The notes beneath the pieces were generated by a model. It ran no database searches. It saw nothing but the letters and a program-made list of their open reading frames with translations, and was not told the DNA's origin. From positions 1 through 36,387 of the forward strand of contig JABGRN010000055.1 in assembly GCA_018648265.1 (NCBI GenBank): a DNA stretch of 36,387 nucleotides. The letters run 5' to 3'. This document shows, piece after piece, positions 23,804-32,870 of the stretch. Position numbers and translations under genes: made by a program. Position 1 is the stretch's first letter. Each line of letters opens with the position of its first letter. Origin of the DNA: Prolixibacteraceae bacterium (GTDB lineage Bacteria; Bacteroidota; Bacteroidia; Bacteroidales; Prolixibacteraceae).

Positions 23804-25729
23804 ATGGGAAAAATTATCGGAATAGATTTAGGAACAACAAACTCGTGTGTTTCTGTAATGGAAGGTAACGAGCCTGTAGTTATCCCCAATAGCGAAGGAA
23901 AACGAACAACACCATCAATTGTTGCATTTGTTGAAAATGGGGAACGTAAAATTGGCGATCCAGCTAAAAGACAGGCCATCACAAACCCAACAAAAACAGT
24001 TTCTTCAATTAAACGTTTTATGGGCGAAACTTACGACAGGGTTTCAAAAGAAGTTGCCCGGGTACCATACAAAGTTATTAAAGGAGACAATAATACACCC
24101 AGGGTACAAATTGATGACAGAAAATATTCCCCACAGGAAATTTCAGCCATGGTCCTTCAGAAAATGAAAAAGACTGCTGAAGATTACCTGGGACAAGAAG
24201 TGACAGAAGCTGTAATTACAGTTCCGGCATATTTTAGTGATTCACAACGGCAAGCCACAAAAGAAGCCGGTGAAATTGCAGGTTTGGAAGTTCGCAGGAT
24301 TATCAACGAACCAACCGCAGCATCGTTGGCTTACGGAATGGACAAAATGGACAAGGACATGAAAATTGCCGTGTTCGATCTTGGTGGCGGAACATTCGAT
24401 ATTTCAATTCTTGAATTAGGAGAAGGCGTTTTCGAAGTAAAATCTACCGATGGGGATACTCATCTTGGTGGTGATGATTTTGACCAGGTAATTATTGATT
24501 GGTTGGCCGCTGAATTCAAAAAAGACGAAGGGATTGATTTAAAAAGAGATCCGATGGCTTTGCAACGTTTGAAAGAGGCCGCTGAAAAAGCTAAAATTGA
24601 ACTCTCAAGTTCAAGCCAGACTGAAATCAATTTACCATATATTATGCCGGTTGACGGAATTCCAAAACACCTTGTAAAAACATTAACCCGTGCGAAGTTC
24701 GAACAATTAGCTGATTCATTGATTAATGCAACTATTGAGCCATGTAAAAAAGCAATGAAAAATGCAGGTTTGTCAGCCAGCGACATCGACGAGGTTATTT
24801 TAGTTGGAGGATCTACACGTATTCCTTCTATTCAGGAAAAAGTTCAGGAATTTTTTGGCAAAGCTCCTTCGAAAGGAGTAAATCCTGACGAAGTAGTTGC
24901 AGTAGGTGCAGCCATTCAGGGAGGTGTTTTAACTGGCGAAGTTAAAGATGTGTTGCTTTTAGATGTTACCCCACTTTCATTGGGAATTGAAACTATGGGT
25001 GGTGTTATGACAAAATTAATAGAATCGAACACAACTATCCCGACAAAAAAATCGGAAACTTTTACAACGGCAGCCGATAATCAACCCTCTGTTGAAATTC
25101 ATGTACTTCAGGGCGAACGTCCAATTGCAACAGGGAATAAAACAATTGGCAGGTTTCATTTAGACGGGCTTCCACCGGCACAACGCGGAACCCCACAAAT
25201 TGAAGTGACTTTCGATATCGATGCAAACGGGATTCTGCATGTTAATGCAAAAGACAAAGCTACGGGTAAATCGCAATCAATACGTATTGAAGCTTCCTCT
25301 GGGTTGTCGGATGATGAAATTACAAAAATGAAGGCCGAAGCCGAAGCCAATGCCGAAACAGATAAAGCTGCAAAAGAATCGGCTGATAAAATTAACCAGG
25401 CCGACAGTTTGATTTTTCAAACTGAAAAGCAACTGAAAGAATTTGGAGATAAACTTCCGGCAGACAAAAAACAACCCATCGAAGATGCGTTGAAAAAGTT
25501 GAAAGAAGCACATGCAAGTAAAGACATGGCTGCAATCGATACATCGATGAATGAGTTGAATACTGTTTTTCAGGCGGCTTCACAAGAAATGTACAACGCT
25601 TCTCAGGCGCAGGGTGGAGAAGGTGCCCCGCAAGGTGATCCAACCGGAGGAGCACAGGCAGGTCCAACTGATGGCCAGCCCAAAGAGGACGGTGAAGTTA
25701 CAGACGTTGATTTCGAAGAAGTAAAATAA
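23804..25729 (+). CDS. dnaK: Molecular chaperone DnaK (Hsp70)
   Basis: A complete 641-residue Hsp70 chaperone. The N-terminal ATPase begins [20 protein letters not shown], with [28 protein letters not shown] and [14 protein letters not shown] as nucleotide-binding blocks. The substrate-binding domain follows ([20 protein letters not shown], then [20 protein letters not shown]), then a helical lid and a low-complexity Gly/Gln-rich tail ending in [11 protein letters not shown]. Neither grpE nor dnaJ is next to it: the gene stands alone, as in several Bacteroidota, with a hairpin terminator just downstream. The upstream gap carries a sigma-54-like site and an inverted repeat rather than an obvious CIRCE element. 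Confidence 0.98.
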   Translation: MGKIIGIDLGTTNSCVSVMEGNEPVVIPNSEGKRTTPSIVAFVENGERKIGDPAKRQAITNPTKTVSSIKRFMGETYDRVSKEVARVPYKVIKGDNNTPRVQIDDRKYSPQEISAMVLQKMKKTAEDYLGQEVTEAVITVPAYFSDSQRQATKEAGEIAGLEVRRIINEPTAASLAYGMDKMDKDMKIAVFDLGGGTFDISILELGEGVFEVKSTDGDTHLGGDDFDQVIIDWLAAEFKKDEGIDLKRDPMALQRLKEAAEKAKIELSSSSQTEINLPYIMPVDGIPKHLVKTLTRAKFEQLADSLINATIEPCKKAMKNAGLSASDIDEVILVGGSTRIPSIQEKVQEFFGKAPSKGVNPDEVVAVGAAIQGGVLTGEVKDVLLLDVTPLSLGIETMGGVMTKLIESNTTIPTKKSETFTTAADNQPSVEIHVLQGERPIATGNKTIGRFHLDGLPPAQRGTPQIEVTFDIDANGILHVNAKDKATGKSQSIRIEASSGLSDDEITKMKAEAEANAETDKAAKESADKINQADSLIFQTEKQLKEFGDKLPADKKQPIEDALKKLKEAHASKDMAAIDTSMNELNTVFQAASQEMYNASQAQGGEGAPQGDPTGGAQAGPTDGQPKEDGEVTDVDFEEVK

Positions 25730-25784
25730 AAATATACGCAATTCAGTTGGTGATTTAAGTTTCCTTATTGAATTTTCTTTTTAT

Positions 25785-25820
25785 AAAAAGCCTTTCCGCA
25801 AACAAACGGAGGGGCTTTTT
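25785..25820 (+). terminator. Rho-independent-type terminator after dnaK
   Basis: AAAAAGCCTTTCCG (25785-25798) pairs with CGGAGGGGCTTTTT (25807-25820) around an 8-base loop, and the T-run closes the stem. It lies 56 bases after the dnaK stop and ahead of the MORN-repeat gene. Confidence 0.75.
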
Positions 25821-25882
25821 ATTTGTATGAAGTTCAATCAGAATAAATATCTATTTTTACAGTTTTAATAAAAAAAGTAATT

Positions 25883-26677
25883 ATGAAGATTGTAATATTA
25901 ATATTCATCTTTTTACCTTTTTTCTCTTTCTCCCAAATCAATCAATCCGATACAAATGGATTAAGACAGGGATTTTGGAAAAAGGAATATCCCAACGGTG
26001 GCTTAATATACAAAGGGAATTTTAAAGATGGTAAACCAGTTGGGGAGTGGAAACGTTTCTACAAAGGTGGCCAGAAAAAAGCCATCATAAATTATTTTGA
26101 AAATTCTGACACTGCTTACACACAATTGTTTGATTTATGGGGAAAGAAAGTGGCCGAAGGGAATTATTTTAATGAAAGAAAAACAGGGCATTGGATTTTG
26201 TTCTCAAAAAGTATAAAGATTGCGGAAGAGCAGTTTTCGAATGGAAACAAACACGGTGTTTGCCGTAAATTTTACAATACCGGGGAATTACTTGAGGAAG
26301 CGGAGTGGGAGCTTGGAAAGCAGGAAGGGAAATACCAGGTGTTTTATAATAACGGGAAACCATACATGCAATGTAAATTTAGCAATAACATGCGAAACGG
26401 GCTTTGTATTACGTATTTTCAAAATGGGAAACTGGAATTGGACGGTAATTACAAAAACAACCTGAGGCAAGGCAATTGGAAATATTATAACGAAAAAGGC
26501 GAACTTTTATACAATTTGAAATACAACGAAGGGAAATTGTTAAATCCCGAAGTGCGCGACAGCATTGATAACCTGCAAATGCAAAATTTGGAAAGGGGTA
26601 AAAACTCACTTCTCGATCCTGAAAAATTCATGGAAAACCCTTCGGAATATATGCTGAAAAATAAAATATACCGTTAA
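25883..26677 (+). CDS. Exported MORN/YwqK-type repeat protein
   Basis: A 264-residue exported protein. A signal peptide (MKIVILIFIFLPFFSFSQ) is followed by about eight copies of a ~23-residue repeat of the MORN_2/YwqK kind, each with a pattern like G-W-x-x-Y-x-N-G-x-x-x-x-x-G-N-F-K-x-G-K: FWKKEYPNGG, EWKRFYKGGQ, HWILFSKS, VCRKFYNTGE, YQVFYNNGKP, ITYFQNGK, NWKYYNEKGE. Such repeats form beta-hairpin stacks in many Bacteroidota envelope proteins; the label 'toxin-antitoxin YwqK antitoxin' often attached to them has little support here. No partner gene is evident. The C-terminal ~40 residues are charged and outside the repeats. Confidence 0.75.
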   Translation: MKIVILIFIFLPFFSFSQINQSDTNGLRQGFWKKEYPNGGLIYKGNFKDGKPVGEWKRFYKGGQKKAIINYFENSDTAYTQLFDLWGKKVAEGNYFNERKTGHWILFSKSIKIAEEQFSNGNKHGVCRKFYNTGELLEEAEWELGKQEGKYQVFYNNGKPYMQCKFSNNMRNGLCITYFQNGKLELDGNYKNNLRQGNWKYYNEKGELLYNLKYNEGKLLNPEVRDSIDNLQMQNLERGKNSLLDPEKFMENPSEYMLKNKIYR

Positions 26678-26739
26678 GAAGTTGCAGATTATTCATTAAT
26701 TTGTTTTAAATTCTATATTTATTGAAAAGCCGGATTAAC

Positions 26740-28386
26740 ATGAAAAACATAATATTTTTCTTTTTTGCAAGTGTTTTTATTTTTCAATCAGTTCAATTAA
26801 AATCGCAGGAATATTTTTGGCTTGAATTTATCGATAAAAATAACTCAGGATATTCCTTTTCTCAGCCCGAAAAATTTCTCTCAGAAAGAGCAATTCAGAG
26901 ACGGGCAGTGCAAAATATTGCAATCGATTCTCTCGATCTTCCAGTAAATTCAGAGTATATAAATCAGGTTTTACAACTGGGTGTTTCGTTCGTCCATTCA
27001 TCGAAATGGTTAAATGGCATAACAGTAAAAGTTGAAATTGACAGTTTCGAAACAAAAGTTTTCCAACTTCCTTTTATTAAAGAAATTCAGCTAACCAAGC
27101 CAGCACAAATATCTAAAAGTGCAATAAATAAATTTTATGAAATCCAAACACTGGATGATGATTTGTATATTGATACTTCGTTTTACGGCGCATCGGTTTT
27201 CCAGGTGGGACAGTTAAACGGCCAGTTTTTGCATAATCTGGATTTTCGGGGACAAGGGATGCAAATAGCTATTTTAGATGGAGGATTTTTGAATACCAAT
27301 GTTTATCCGGCATTCGATAGTCTTTGGGCAAACAATCAGATTTTAGGAACAATAGATTTTGTAAATCCGGATGAAAATATTTTCGAAACGTCTTATCACG
27401 GAATGAGTATGCTCTCTTGTATGGGTGGAAATATTCCGGGCGAATTAATCGGAACCTCGCCAAAAGCTTCGTATTGGTTAATGCGTACCGAAGATACAAA
27501 TTCAGAATATCTTATTGAAGAGGACAATTGGGTGGCTGCCGCTGAATATGCCGATAGTGCAGGGATTGATGTCATTAACTCTTCGTTGGGTTATTATTTG
27601 TTTGATGATAAGAATATGGATCATTCTTATGTAGATATGGACGGCAAAACAACCCGTGTAACAAAGGGCGCCAATATTGCGGCCTCTCGTGGGATTCTTG
27701 TGTTTGCAAGTGCCGGGAACGAAGGGAACGATCCCTGGAAATATATTATTGCACCGTCGGATGGAGACAGTGTACTTGGAATAGGAGCAGTTAACAAAGA
27801 TGGTGCGCCAGCTTATTTTACTTCGTTCGGCCCGGCTTCCGATGGCGATATAAAACCAAATGTGTCGGCAATTGGCTGGAATACTTTTTTACAAAAAAGC
27901 GACGGGTCTTTGGGATATAGCAGTGGAACATCTTTTTCGTCGCCGGTAATGGCAGGAATGGCAGCATGTTTATGGCAGGCTAATCCGCAATCAACAGCGT
28001 TTCAGGTCCGACACGCTATTGAACAAAGTGCACATCTGTTTTTAAATCCCGATTCGCTGCTCGGATTTGGTATTCCCGACATGAAACTGGCGAACCAGAT
28101 TTTACAAACCTCGCTTGTAAAACAATGGGAAAACCAAAATAATTGGTTGGTTTACCCAAATCCGCTCCAGGATTATTTAGTACTTCAAAAAGCGGGAGTC
28201 CAGATTCAAGGCAAAATAGAAATTGCGTTTTATACTGCTGACGGGCGTTTGGTTCGTAAGGAACAAAAAGATGATGCCTTCAAAATTATCCTCCGTAATT
28301 TGCAATCTTTGCCCACTGGTTTGTTGATTTTGAAAATAAGCTCCGAAAATTCGAGCGAAACATTAAAATTGAACAAAAGCCGTTAG
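26740..28386 (+). CDS. Secreted S8 subtilisin-like protease with type IX secretion tail
   Basis: A 548-residue serine protease from the ATG at 26740 (an in-frame TTG at 26722 adds only 6 residues). After a signal peptide and a pro-region (about 25-150), the catalytic triad is Asp180 (AILDGGF), His220 (YHGMSM) and Ser398 (SGTSFSSPVMAGM), with the oxyanion Asn in ASAGNEG. The last ~80 residues (WLVYPNPLQDYLVL, FYTADGRLV, LPTGLLILKI) form a type A T9SS sorting domain, so the enzyme should be exported by the type IX system and attached to or released from the surface. The stop is 2 bases before xseA, so the protease and exonuclease VII genes are probably co-transcribed. Confidence 0.9.
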   Translation: MKNIIFFFFASVFIFQSVQLKSQEYFWLEFIDKNNSGYSFSQPEKFLSERAIQRRAVQNIAIDSLDLPVNSEYINQVLQLGVSFVHSSKWLNGITVKVEIDSFETKVFQLPFIKEIQLTKPAQISKSAINKFYEIQTLDDDLYIDTSFYGASVFQVGQLNGQFLHNLDFRGQGMQIAILDGGFLNTNVYPAFDSLWANNQILGTIDFVNPDENIFETSYHGMSMLSCMGGNIPGELIGTSPKASYWLMRTEDTNSEYLIEEDNWVAAAEYADSAGIDVINSSLGYYLFDDKNMDHSYVDMDGKTTRVTKGANIAASRGILVFASAGNEGNDPWKYIIAPSDGDSVLGIGAVNKDGAPAYFTSFGPASDGDIKPNVSAIGWNTFLQKSDGSLGYSSGTSFSSPVMAGMAACLWQANPQSTAFQVRHAIEQSAHLFLNPDSLLGFGIPDMKLANQILQTSLVKQWENQNNWLVYPNPLQDYLVLQKAGVQIQGKIEIAFYTADGRLVRKEQKDDAFKIILRNLQSLPTGLLILKISSENSSETLKLNKSR

Positions 28387-28387
28387 G

Positions 28388-29833
28388 ATGAATCAAAATC
28401 TCACCCTTTCAGAATTAAATGGATTGATAAAAGATGTATTGGCAGATACGTTTTCGTCAGCGGTTTGGGTGGTTGCCGAAATTAGCGAATTAAAAGAAAA
28501 CAGGAGCGGGCATTGTTATTTAGAACTGATTGAAAAGGAAGGGGATGAAATTATTGCACGGTCGCGGGCAACAATTTGGTCCTACACATTTCGAATGTTA
28601 AAGCCTTATTTTGAAACTTCAACAGGCCAGCTATTTACCGACGGTATTAAAATTTTAGTCCAGGTATCTGTTGAGTTTCACCCTTCGTTCGGATTAAGTT
28701 TAAACATAAAAGATATCGACCCAACATACACAGTTGGCGATTTGGCTTTGCAGCGGAAAGAGATAATAAGCAGGTTGCAAAATGATGGTGTGTTTGACAT
28801 GAACAAAGAATTATCACTGCCATTAGTTCCTCAAAAACTTGCACTTATTTCTTCAGAAACGGCGGCAGGTTATCTGGATTTTATGGATCAGCTAAATTCC
28901 AATGAATTTGGATTTCGATTTCACACAAAACTTTTTGAAGCATTCATGCAAGGCTCCGATTCTGTTCGATCAATAATCGCTGCACTTGAAAGAATTTATC
29001 GGTACGAAGATTTTTTTGATGCTGTAATAATTATTCGCGGGGGCGGTGCAACAGCCGATTTAAGTAGTTTCGATAATTACGATCTGGCATTTAATGTAAC
29101 CCAATTTCCGCTTCCTGTAATTACCGGAATTGGCCACGAGAAAGATGATACTATTATCGATTTGGTAGCTCATACAAGGTTAAAAACCCCAACTGCTGTA
29201 GCCGAATTTTTTATAAATGGCCTCGGCCGGTTTTACGAAAGATTGGTTGATCTTGAAAATAATGTTGTAAGTAAAACACGCGAAACAATCGGGTTCAAAC
29301 AAAATAATCTGGAACGGATTGCAGAAAGCCTAAATTTTTCGGTCTCAGCTTATATTATTGAAAAACAAAACTATCTGGTAAAAAAAGGGCATGAACTGCA
29401 ACAAAATGTTAACGGGTTTTCTTACAAGAAAAAATACGAATTAAATAAACTACAACACGAAATTGATACAGCGGTTTCGCTTTGGTTTGCCGAAACACGT
29501 AATAAAATAAGCCATAAAAAACGGATTCTAAACCGGGTAGTTGGGGAAGCGCTTCTAAAAAAAGGTTCGGAACTCGTTCATTTAAAAGATTTGTTTGGAA
29601 GTAAATCACGAAAAATGCTTTACCTGGAAAAAGAACGTGTTCATTTAAACGAAAATACAGTACGTTTGCTAAATCCCGAAAATGTGTTAAAACGTGGGTT
29701 TACATTAACTTTGAAAGATGGCAGGATTGTGAAATCGGCAAAACAACTTAAATTAAACGAAGAGATAGAAACACAATTTGCCGATGGAAAAGTAAAAAGC
29801 AAAATCACAAAAAAAGAGAATAATGGCAACTAA
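28388..29833 (+). CDS. xseA: Exodeoxyribonuclease VII large subunit
   Basis: A 481-residue large subunit of exonuclease VII, which degrades single-stranded DNA. It has an N-terminal OB-fold (about 5-105; VWVVAEISELKENRSGHCYL) and the catalytic domain with ALISSETAAGYLDF, VIIIRGGGATADLSSFDNYD, VITGIGHEKDDTIIDLVAHT and LKTPTAVAEF. A long coiled-coil region follows, ending in the VLKRGFTLTLKDGRIVKSA segment. The small-subunit gene overlaps by 11 bases, the usual arrangement. Confidence 0.95.
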   Translation: MNQNLTLSELNGLIKDVLADTFSSAVWVVAEISELKENRSGHCYLELIEKEGDEIIARSRATIWSYTFRMLKPYFETSTGQLFTDGIKILVQVSVEFHPSFGLSLNIKDIDPTYTVGDLALQRKEIISRLQNDGVFDMNKELSLPLVPQKLALISSETAAGYLDFMDQLNSNEFGFRFHTKLFEAFMQGSDSVRSIIAALERIYRYEDFFDAVIIIRGGGATADLSSFDNYDLAFNVTQFPLPVITGIGHEKDDTIIDLVAHTRLKTPTAVAEFFINGLGRFYERLVDLENNVVSKTRETIGFKQNNLERIAESLNFSVSAYIIEKQNYLVKKGHELQQNVNGFSYKKKYELNKLQHEIDTAVSLWFAETRNKISHKKRILNRVVGEALLKKGSELVHLKDLFGSKSRKMLYLEKERVHLNENTVRLLNPENVLKRGFTLTLKDGRIVKSAKQLKLNEEIETQFADGKVKSKITKKENNGN

Positions 29834-30023
29834 AAAAGTATCGTACAGCGAAGCAATGACCGAAATTGAAGGGATTTTGGAAAAAATTGAAAACGAAGAA
29901 TTAGATGTTGACGAGCTGGCTGAAAAAGTAAAACGGGTTTCAACTTTGTTAAAGGTTTGTAAAGACAAACTAATGAAAACAAACGAACAAGTGGAGCAGA
30001 TTTTAAAGGAAATGGATAATTAG
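29823..30023 (+). CDS. xseB: Exodeoxyribonuclease VII small subunit
   Basis: A 66-residue helical protein matching the XseB family: YSEAMTEIEGILEKIENEEL, then DVDELAEKVKRVSTLLKVCK and LMKTNEQVEQIL. Several small subunits bind the coiled coil of XseA. The ATG lies 11 bases inside the xseA end, so translation is probably coupled. Confidence 0.92.
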   Translation: MATKKVSYSEAMTEIEGILEKIENEELDVDELAEKVKRVSTLLKVCKDKLMKTNEQVEQILKEMDN

Positions 30024-30099
30024 TGTCTCTTAGAAACACTTGAAAAATATATAGTTTTCTTAGAAGTACTAATTAGAAAAGATTTGAAAATTGGAAAAT

Positions 30100-30327
30100 A
30101 TGGCAAATAAAAATGAACTTGTGCTGGTTTTTACCGGCAATGAAATAATTACCGAAAGGATTAAAGCAGAATTGGAATTAAACGGGATTGTTTCAATAAT
30201 AAAGGATGGGTTTAAATCGGGAATAGCTGCCGGTTTTGGCGGTGGAATTTCGTCGGCCATCGACCTTTTTGTTGTGGATTCGGATTCTGAAAAGGCAGCA
30301 GAAATTATTAAAGCAATTATTGAATAA
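30100..30327 (+). CDS. DUF2007-like small protein
   Basis: A 75-residue protein: ELVLVFTGNEIITERIKAEL, then a Gly/Ala-rich turn and IDLFVVDSDSEKAAEIIKAI. This is the pattern of DUF2007 (putative signal-transducing protein, a small ferredoxin-like alpha/beta fold). Its function is unknown. The ATG at 30100 is preferred over the in-frame TTG at 30091. It starts 76 bases after xseB and ends 16 bases before deoC, so it is likely in the same transcript as deoC. Confidence 0.7.
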   Translation: MANKNELVLVFTGNEIITERIKAELELNGIVSIIKDGFKSGIAAGFGGGISSAIDLFVVDSDSEKAAEIIKAIIE

Positions 30328-30343
30328 AATAATTTTTGAAAAT

Positions 30344-31024
30344 ATGTACACAAAAAAACAAGTAGCCAAAACCATCGATCATGCGGTACTTAAACCAGAG
30401 TCAACCGACGCCGATTTGCAGCAAAATGCAAAAATGTGCATCGAAAATGACGTTTTTAGTATGTGTGTAAAACCGTGCGATATTAAAGCCGCTGCCGAAT
30501 TGTTAAAAAACAGCGATGTAAAAGTGTCGTGTGTTTTAAGTTTTCCTCACGGTGCAGATGCCACACCCACAAAAGCTTTTCAGGCGAAACAATCTATCGC
30601 CGACGGAGCCGATGAAATTGACATGGTAATGAATATTGGCAAATTCCTTTCGGGCGATTACGATTATGTTGTGAACGATATTAAAGCGGTAGTTGAGGTT
30701 GCACACCAACAAGGGATTTTAGTAAAAGTTATTCAGGAAAGCGGCCATTTAACTTTAGAGCAAATTGCAAAAGCATGCGAATTGTCGTATCAAGCCGGTG
30801 CCGATTTTGTAAAAACCTCGACCGGGTTTGGTCCGGGTGGTGCAAAACCAGAATATATCGACGTGATGGTAAAAACTGTTGGCGATAAAATGCAGGTTAA
30901 ACCTTCGGGTGGAATACGCGACTGGGAAACCGCTGTGTCATTTCTCGAACAGGGAGCTAATCGTTTGGGGATTGGTTCAACAGAAGCAGTTTTAAATGGG
31001 GCAAAAGCTGAGGGTGATTATTAA
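30344..31024 (+). CDS. deoC: Deoxyribose-phosphate aldolase
   Basis: A 226-residue class I aldolase that splits 2-deoxyribose 5-phosphate into glyceraldehyde 3-phosphate and acetaldehyde in nucleoside salvage. The motifs are TIDHAVLKPEST, VKVIQESGHLT, the Schiff-base Lys in DFVKTSTGFGPGGA, and VKPSGGIRDWETA. The start MYTKKQVAKTIDHA at 30344 is chosen from family homology; the frame runs upstream but overlaps the DUF2007-like gene. The length is normal for the short bacterial form. Confidence 0.95.
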   Translation: MYTKKQVAKTIDHAVLKPESTDADLQQNAKMCIENDVFSMCVKPCDIKAAAELLKNSDVKVSCVLSFPHGADATPTKAFQAKQSIADGADEIDMVMNIGKFLSGDYDYVVNDIKAVVEVAHQQGILVKVIQESGHLTLEQIAKACELSYQAGADFVKTSTGFGPGGAKPEYIDVMVKTVGDKMQVKPSGGIRDWETAVSFLEQGANRLGIGSTEAVLNGAKAEGDY

Positions 31025-31130
31025 AACCGCGTTTTTGCGCTACTTTCGGAAATGAGTTTTTAGAGATGCCCTTAAGTTATCTGTTTTTTGAAATAGCAAA
31101 TAAGAGTTTTCTCCGAAAAATCAAAATGTC

Positions 31131-31210
31131 CGTCATTGCAAAGTACGATGCAATTTTACAACGCTGTAAATATGTCTGTTAAAAATTGCTTTACTTCGTT
31201 CGTAATGACG
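31131..31210. repeat. Palindromic REP-like element (CGTCATTGCA ... CGTAATGACG)
   Basis: CGTCATTGCA (31131-31140) and CGTAATGACG (31201-31210) form the ends, with inner arms GATGCAATTTT and AAAATTGCTTTAC. This is a decayed form of the CGTCATTGCGA...TCGCAATGACG palindrome that is scattered through many bacterial genomes. It lies after deoC and could act as a transcript end. Confidence 0.6.
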
Positions 31211-31262
31211 AAAAAGCACTTTTTGGAGTAGGCTTAATAATAAAACTTAGATCATAAGTAGT

Positions 31263-31355
31263 ATCAATATTAAAATGTTGGAAACAATTTTGAATATTGA
31301 ATTTATGTTCATATCGTTTTTTTGAATTTTATGTTTGTCGATTGAAATTTTATTA
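31263..31355 (+). repeat. Dispersed AT-rich repeat (TTGAATATTGAA family), copy 2
   Basis: It aligns by eye with 14987-15080 in the same orientation, sharing TCAATATT, TTTTGAATATTGAA and TTTGT-GATTGA-ATTTT. No coding potential. Confidence 0.55.
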
Positions 31356-31467
31356 TTTATTTTGAATTCAGACTTTGAAGCAGACTTAATTTAACTTTTG
31401 TGCATTTCCAATTTTTTTTCACCAAAAAAACAAGCATATTTGTAAGCCCTTTTAAAAAGGAGAAAGA

Positions 31468-32598
31468 ATGTATTTTTTAAACGGAGATCGATTATATATA
31501 AAACCTGAAAACGGAAAGGCCAAACTCGATGTACAGTTGCAAAATTGTTTGCAGCAGTTGAAACAGATCAATTCAGGCAAAAAAATTTTTAAACTGAATT
31601 TTTTTGTTGATACGGTTACCGACAAAGCTTATCAGGAACTTCAGCAGAAAGTCCAGTCCCTCGTATCTGGTTTGTTTTCAGAAGAAATTGTTCTGGGTTT
31701 AATTGCCCAGCCGCCGCTTACCTGCAAAATTATTGTTGAAGCCTTCTTTTACGATACTTCACTTTGGCAGGCGAAATTTATTTCAGAAGGGAATAATGCA
31801 GCACTTTTGTTTAGCAGGGATAACACGGAAATATTAATTGGCAGCGTGCAGGCAAACCTTAAACAAGGTTGCAAAAAAAACGCAGAAAACACTTTTGTAG
31901 TTTTAGATTCAATTTTTAATTCGGTAGGTTTTCCTGTAAATTCAATTGTAAGGCAGTGGAATTATCTTGAGGATATTTTGGGTTTTGATGGTGAAGATCA
32001 GCATTATCAGGAATTTAATAATGTGCGATCGAAATTTTATGGAAATAGTTTTGAAGAATCCGGCTACCCCGCTGCTACCGGAATTGGGATGAACCAGGGT
32101 GGGCTGATTATTGAATTTGTAGCCGTAAAATCAGGTGAGGTGCTTACTTTCCCGGTTGACAATCCCGACCAGATAGCAGCGCATCATTATAGTAAAAAAG
32201 TGTTGGTTGGCGAGGAATGTGTAATTAAGACCACACCAAAATTCGAGCGTGCGAGGTATTTAAATTCGTTTGGGAAACAGTTGATTTTTATTTCCGGAAC
32301 AGCCTCAATTTTGGGTGAAAAAACAGTCGGTATCGGAAACCCCGAAGAGCAAACTGAAGTTACAATAAATAATATTCAACGTTTGTATTCCAGTAAGGTA
32401 ATAAAGAAAATCTCAGAAAAGACCCTTAGCCCAAAATATGGCCATGCAAGGGTTTATATTAAAAAACGGGAAGATTTCCCAACCATTAAAAAAGTGTTTA
32501 AAACTCATTTTGGCAATCTTCCGGTAGTTTATATTGTGGCCGATATTTGCCGCACTAATTTGCTTGTAGAAATAGAAGGCAAAGTAATCCTGAACTAA
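31468..32598 (+). CDS. Chorismatase/RidA-like protein (FkbO/Hyg5/XanB2 relatives)
   Basis: A 376-residue protein that looks like two RidA (YjgF)-like domains in tandem: residues ~33-170 (FKLNFFVDTV, LIAQPPLTCKIIVEAFFY) and ~180-376. The second domain carries NNVRSKFY (184-191), GYPAATGIGM (199-208), Glu216, and the closing ADICRTNLLVEIEG with Arg362, Glu368 and Glu370. This is the layout of chorismatases, which hydrolyse chorismate to hydroxybenzoates or dihydroxy-dienoates. In Bacteroidota such proteins feed aryl-polyene/flexirubin or dialkylresorcinol pigments, but no such genes are nearby. It could instead be a non-enzymatic or other RidA-superfamily member. It stands alone between two repeat-rich gaps. 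Confidence 0.55.
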   Translation: MYFLNGDRLYIKPENGKAKLDVQLQNCLQQLKQINSGKKIFKLNFFVDTVTDKAYQELQQKVQSLVSGLFSEEIVLGLIAQPPLTCKIIVEAFFYDTSLWQAKFISEGNNAALLFSRDNTEILIGSVQANLKQGCKKNAENTFVVLDSIFNSVGFPVNSIVRQWNYLEDILGFDGEDQHYQEFNNVRSKFYGNSFEESGYPAATGIGMNQGGLIIEFVAVKSGEVLTFPVDNPDQIAAHHYSKKVLVGEECVIKTTPKFERARYLNSFGKQLIFISGTASILGEKTVGIGNPEEQTEVTINNIQRLYSSKVIKKISEKTLSPKYGHARVYIKKREDFPTIKKVFKTHFGNLPVVYIVADICRTNLLVEIEGKVILN

Positions 32599-32670
32599 TA
32601 CCGACTTGACAACAAAATGTTGTAAACTTTCGCTTTGTTCAGTCTGCTTCTTTGTTGTATTATTTGCATT
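32599..32670 (+). repeat. Dispersed repeat copy, inverse of bases 1-72
   Basis: It begins ATACCGACTTGACAAC within two bases of the preceding stop codon and matches the minus strand of 1-72 over its length, with roughly one difference in four by eye. Its start so close to a stop codon in this copy suggests insertion or a transcript-end role. Confidence 0.55.
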
Positions 32671-32700
32671 AATCCCGAAATAGATTCGAGGCTATTGTAA

Positions 32701-32730
32701 CTTCAAAATTTGCTATGTGGCATTTTGAAG
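32701..32730. repeat. Hairpin CTTCAAAAT / ATTTTGAAG in a convergent gap
   Basis: CTTCAAAAT (32701-32709) and ATTTTGAAG (32722-32730) form a perfect 9-bp stem with a 12-base loop, between two convergent genes. It could be a weak two-way terminator, but no long T-run follows. Next to it, 32734-32760 (AATTGGTATAATAACC) resembles 14890-14920. Confidence 0.45.
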
Positions 32731-32870
32731 AACAATTGGTATAATAACCTGAGTTCTGTAAATAATATTACACAGAAAATCATAATTATTTTAAGGAATG
32801 TAGGCAAGCTTAACTTTTACAGGTTTTATTGTTTTTGGTAACGATGCTAATCAAATAATGTATTGATTCC

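Larger units (their letters stand above)
31025..31467. other. Non-coding gap with two repeat elements
   Basis: No gene is visible in these 443 bases. They contain a long palindromic element (31131-31210) and an AT-rich dispersed repeat (31263-31355), both listed separately. A TAACTTTTG near 31392 may belong to the promoter of the following gene, but the spacing is not canonical. Confidence 0.5.

Noticed and set aside
25883-26677. Calling the MORN-repeat protein an antitoxin of a toxin-antitoxin pair.
   Set aside because: It has a signal peptide, no partner toxin gene next to it, and the family label is not evidence of such a role.
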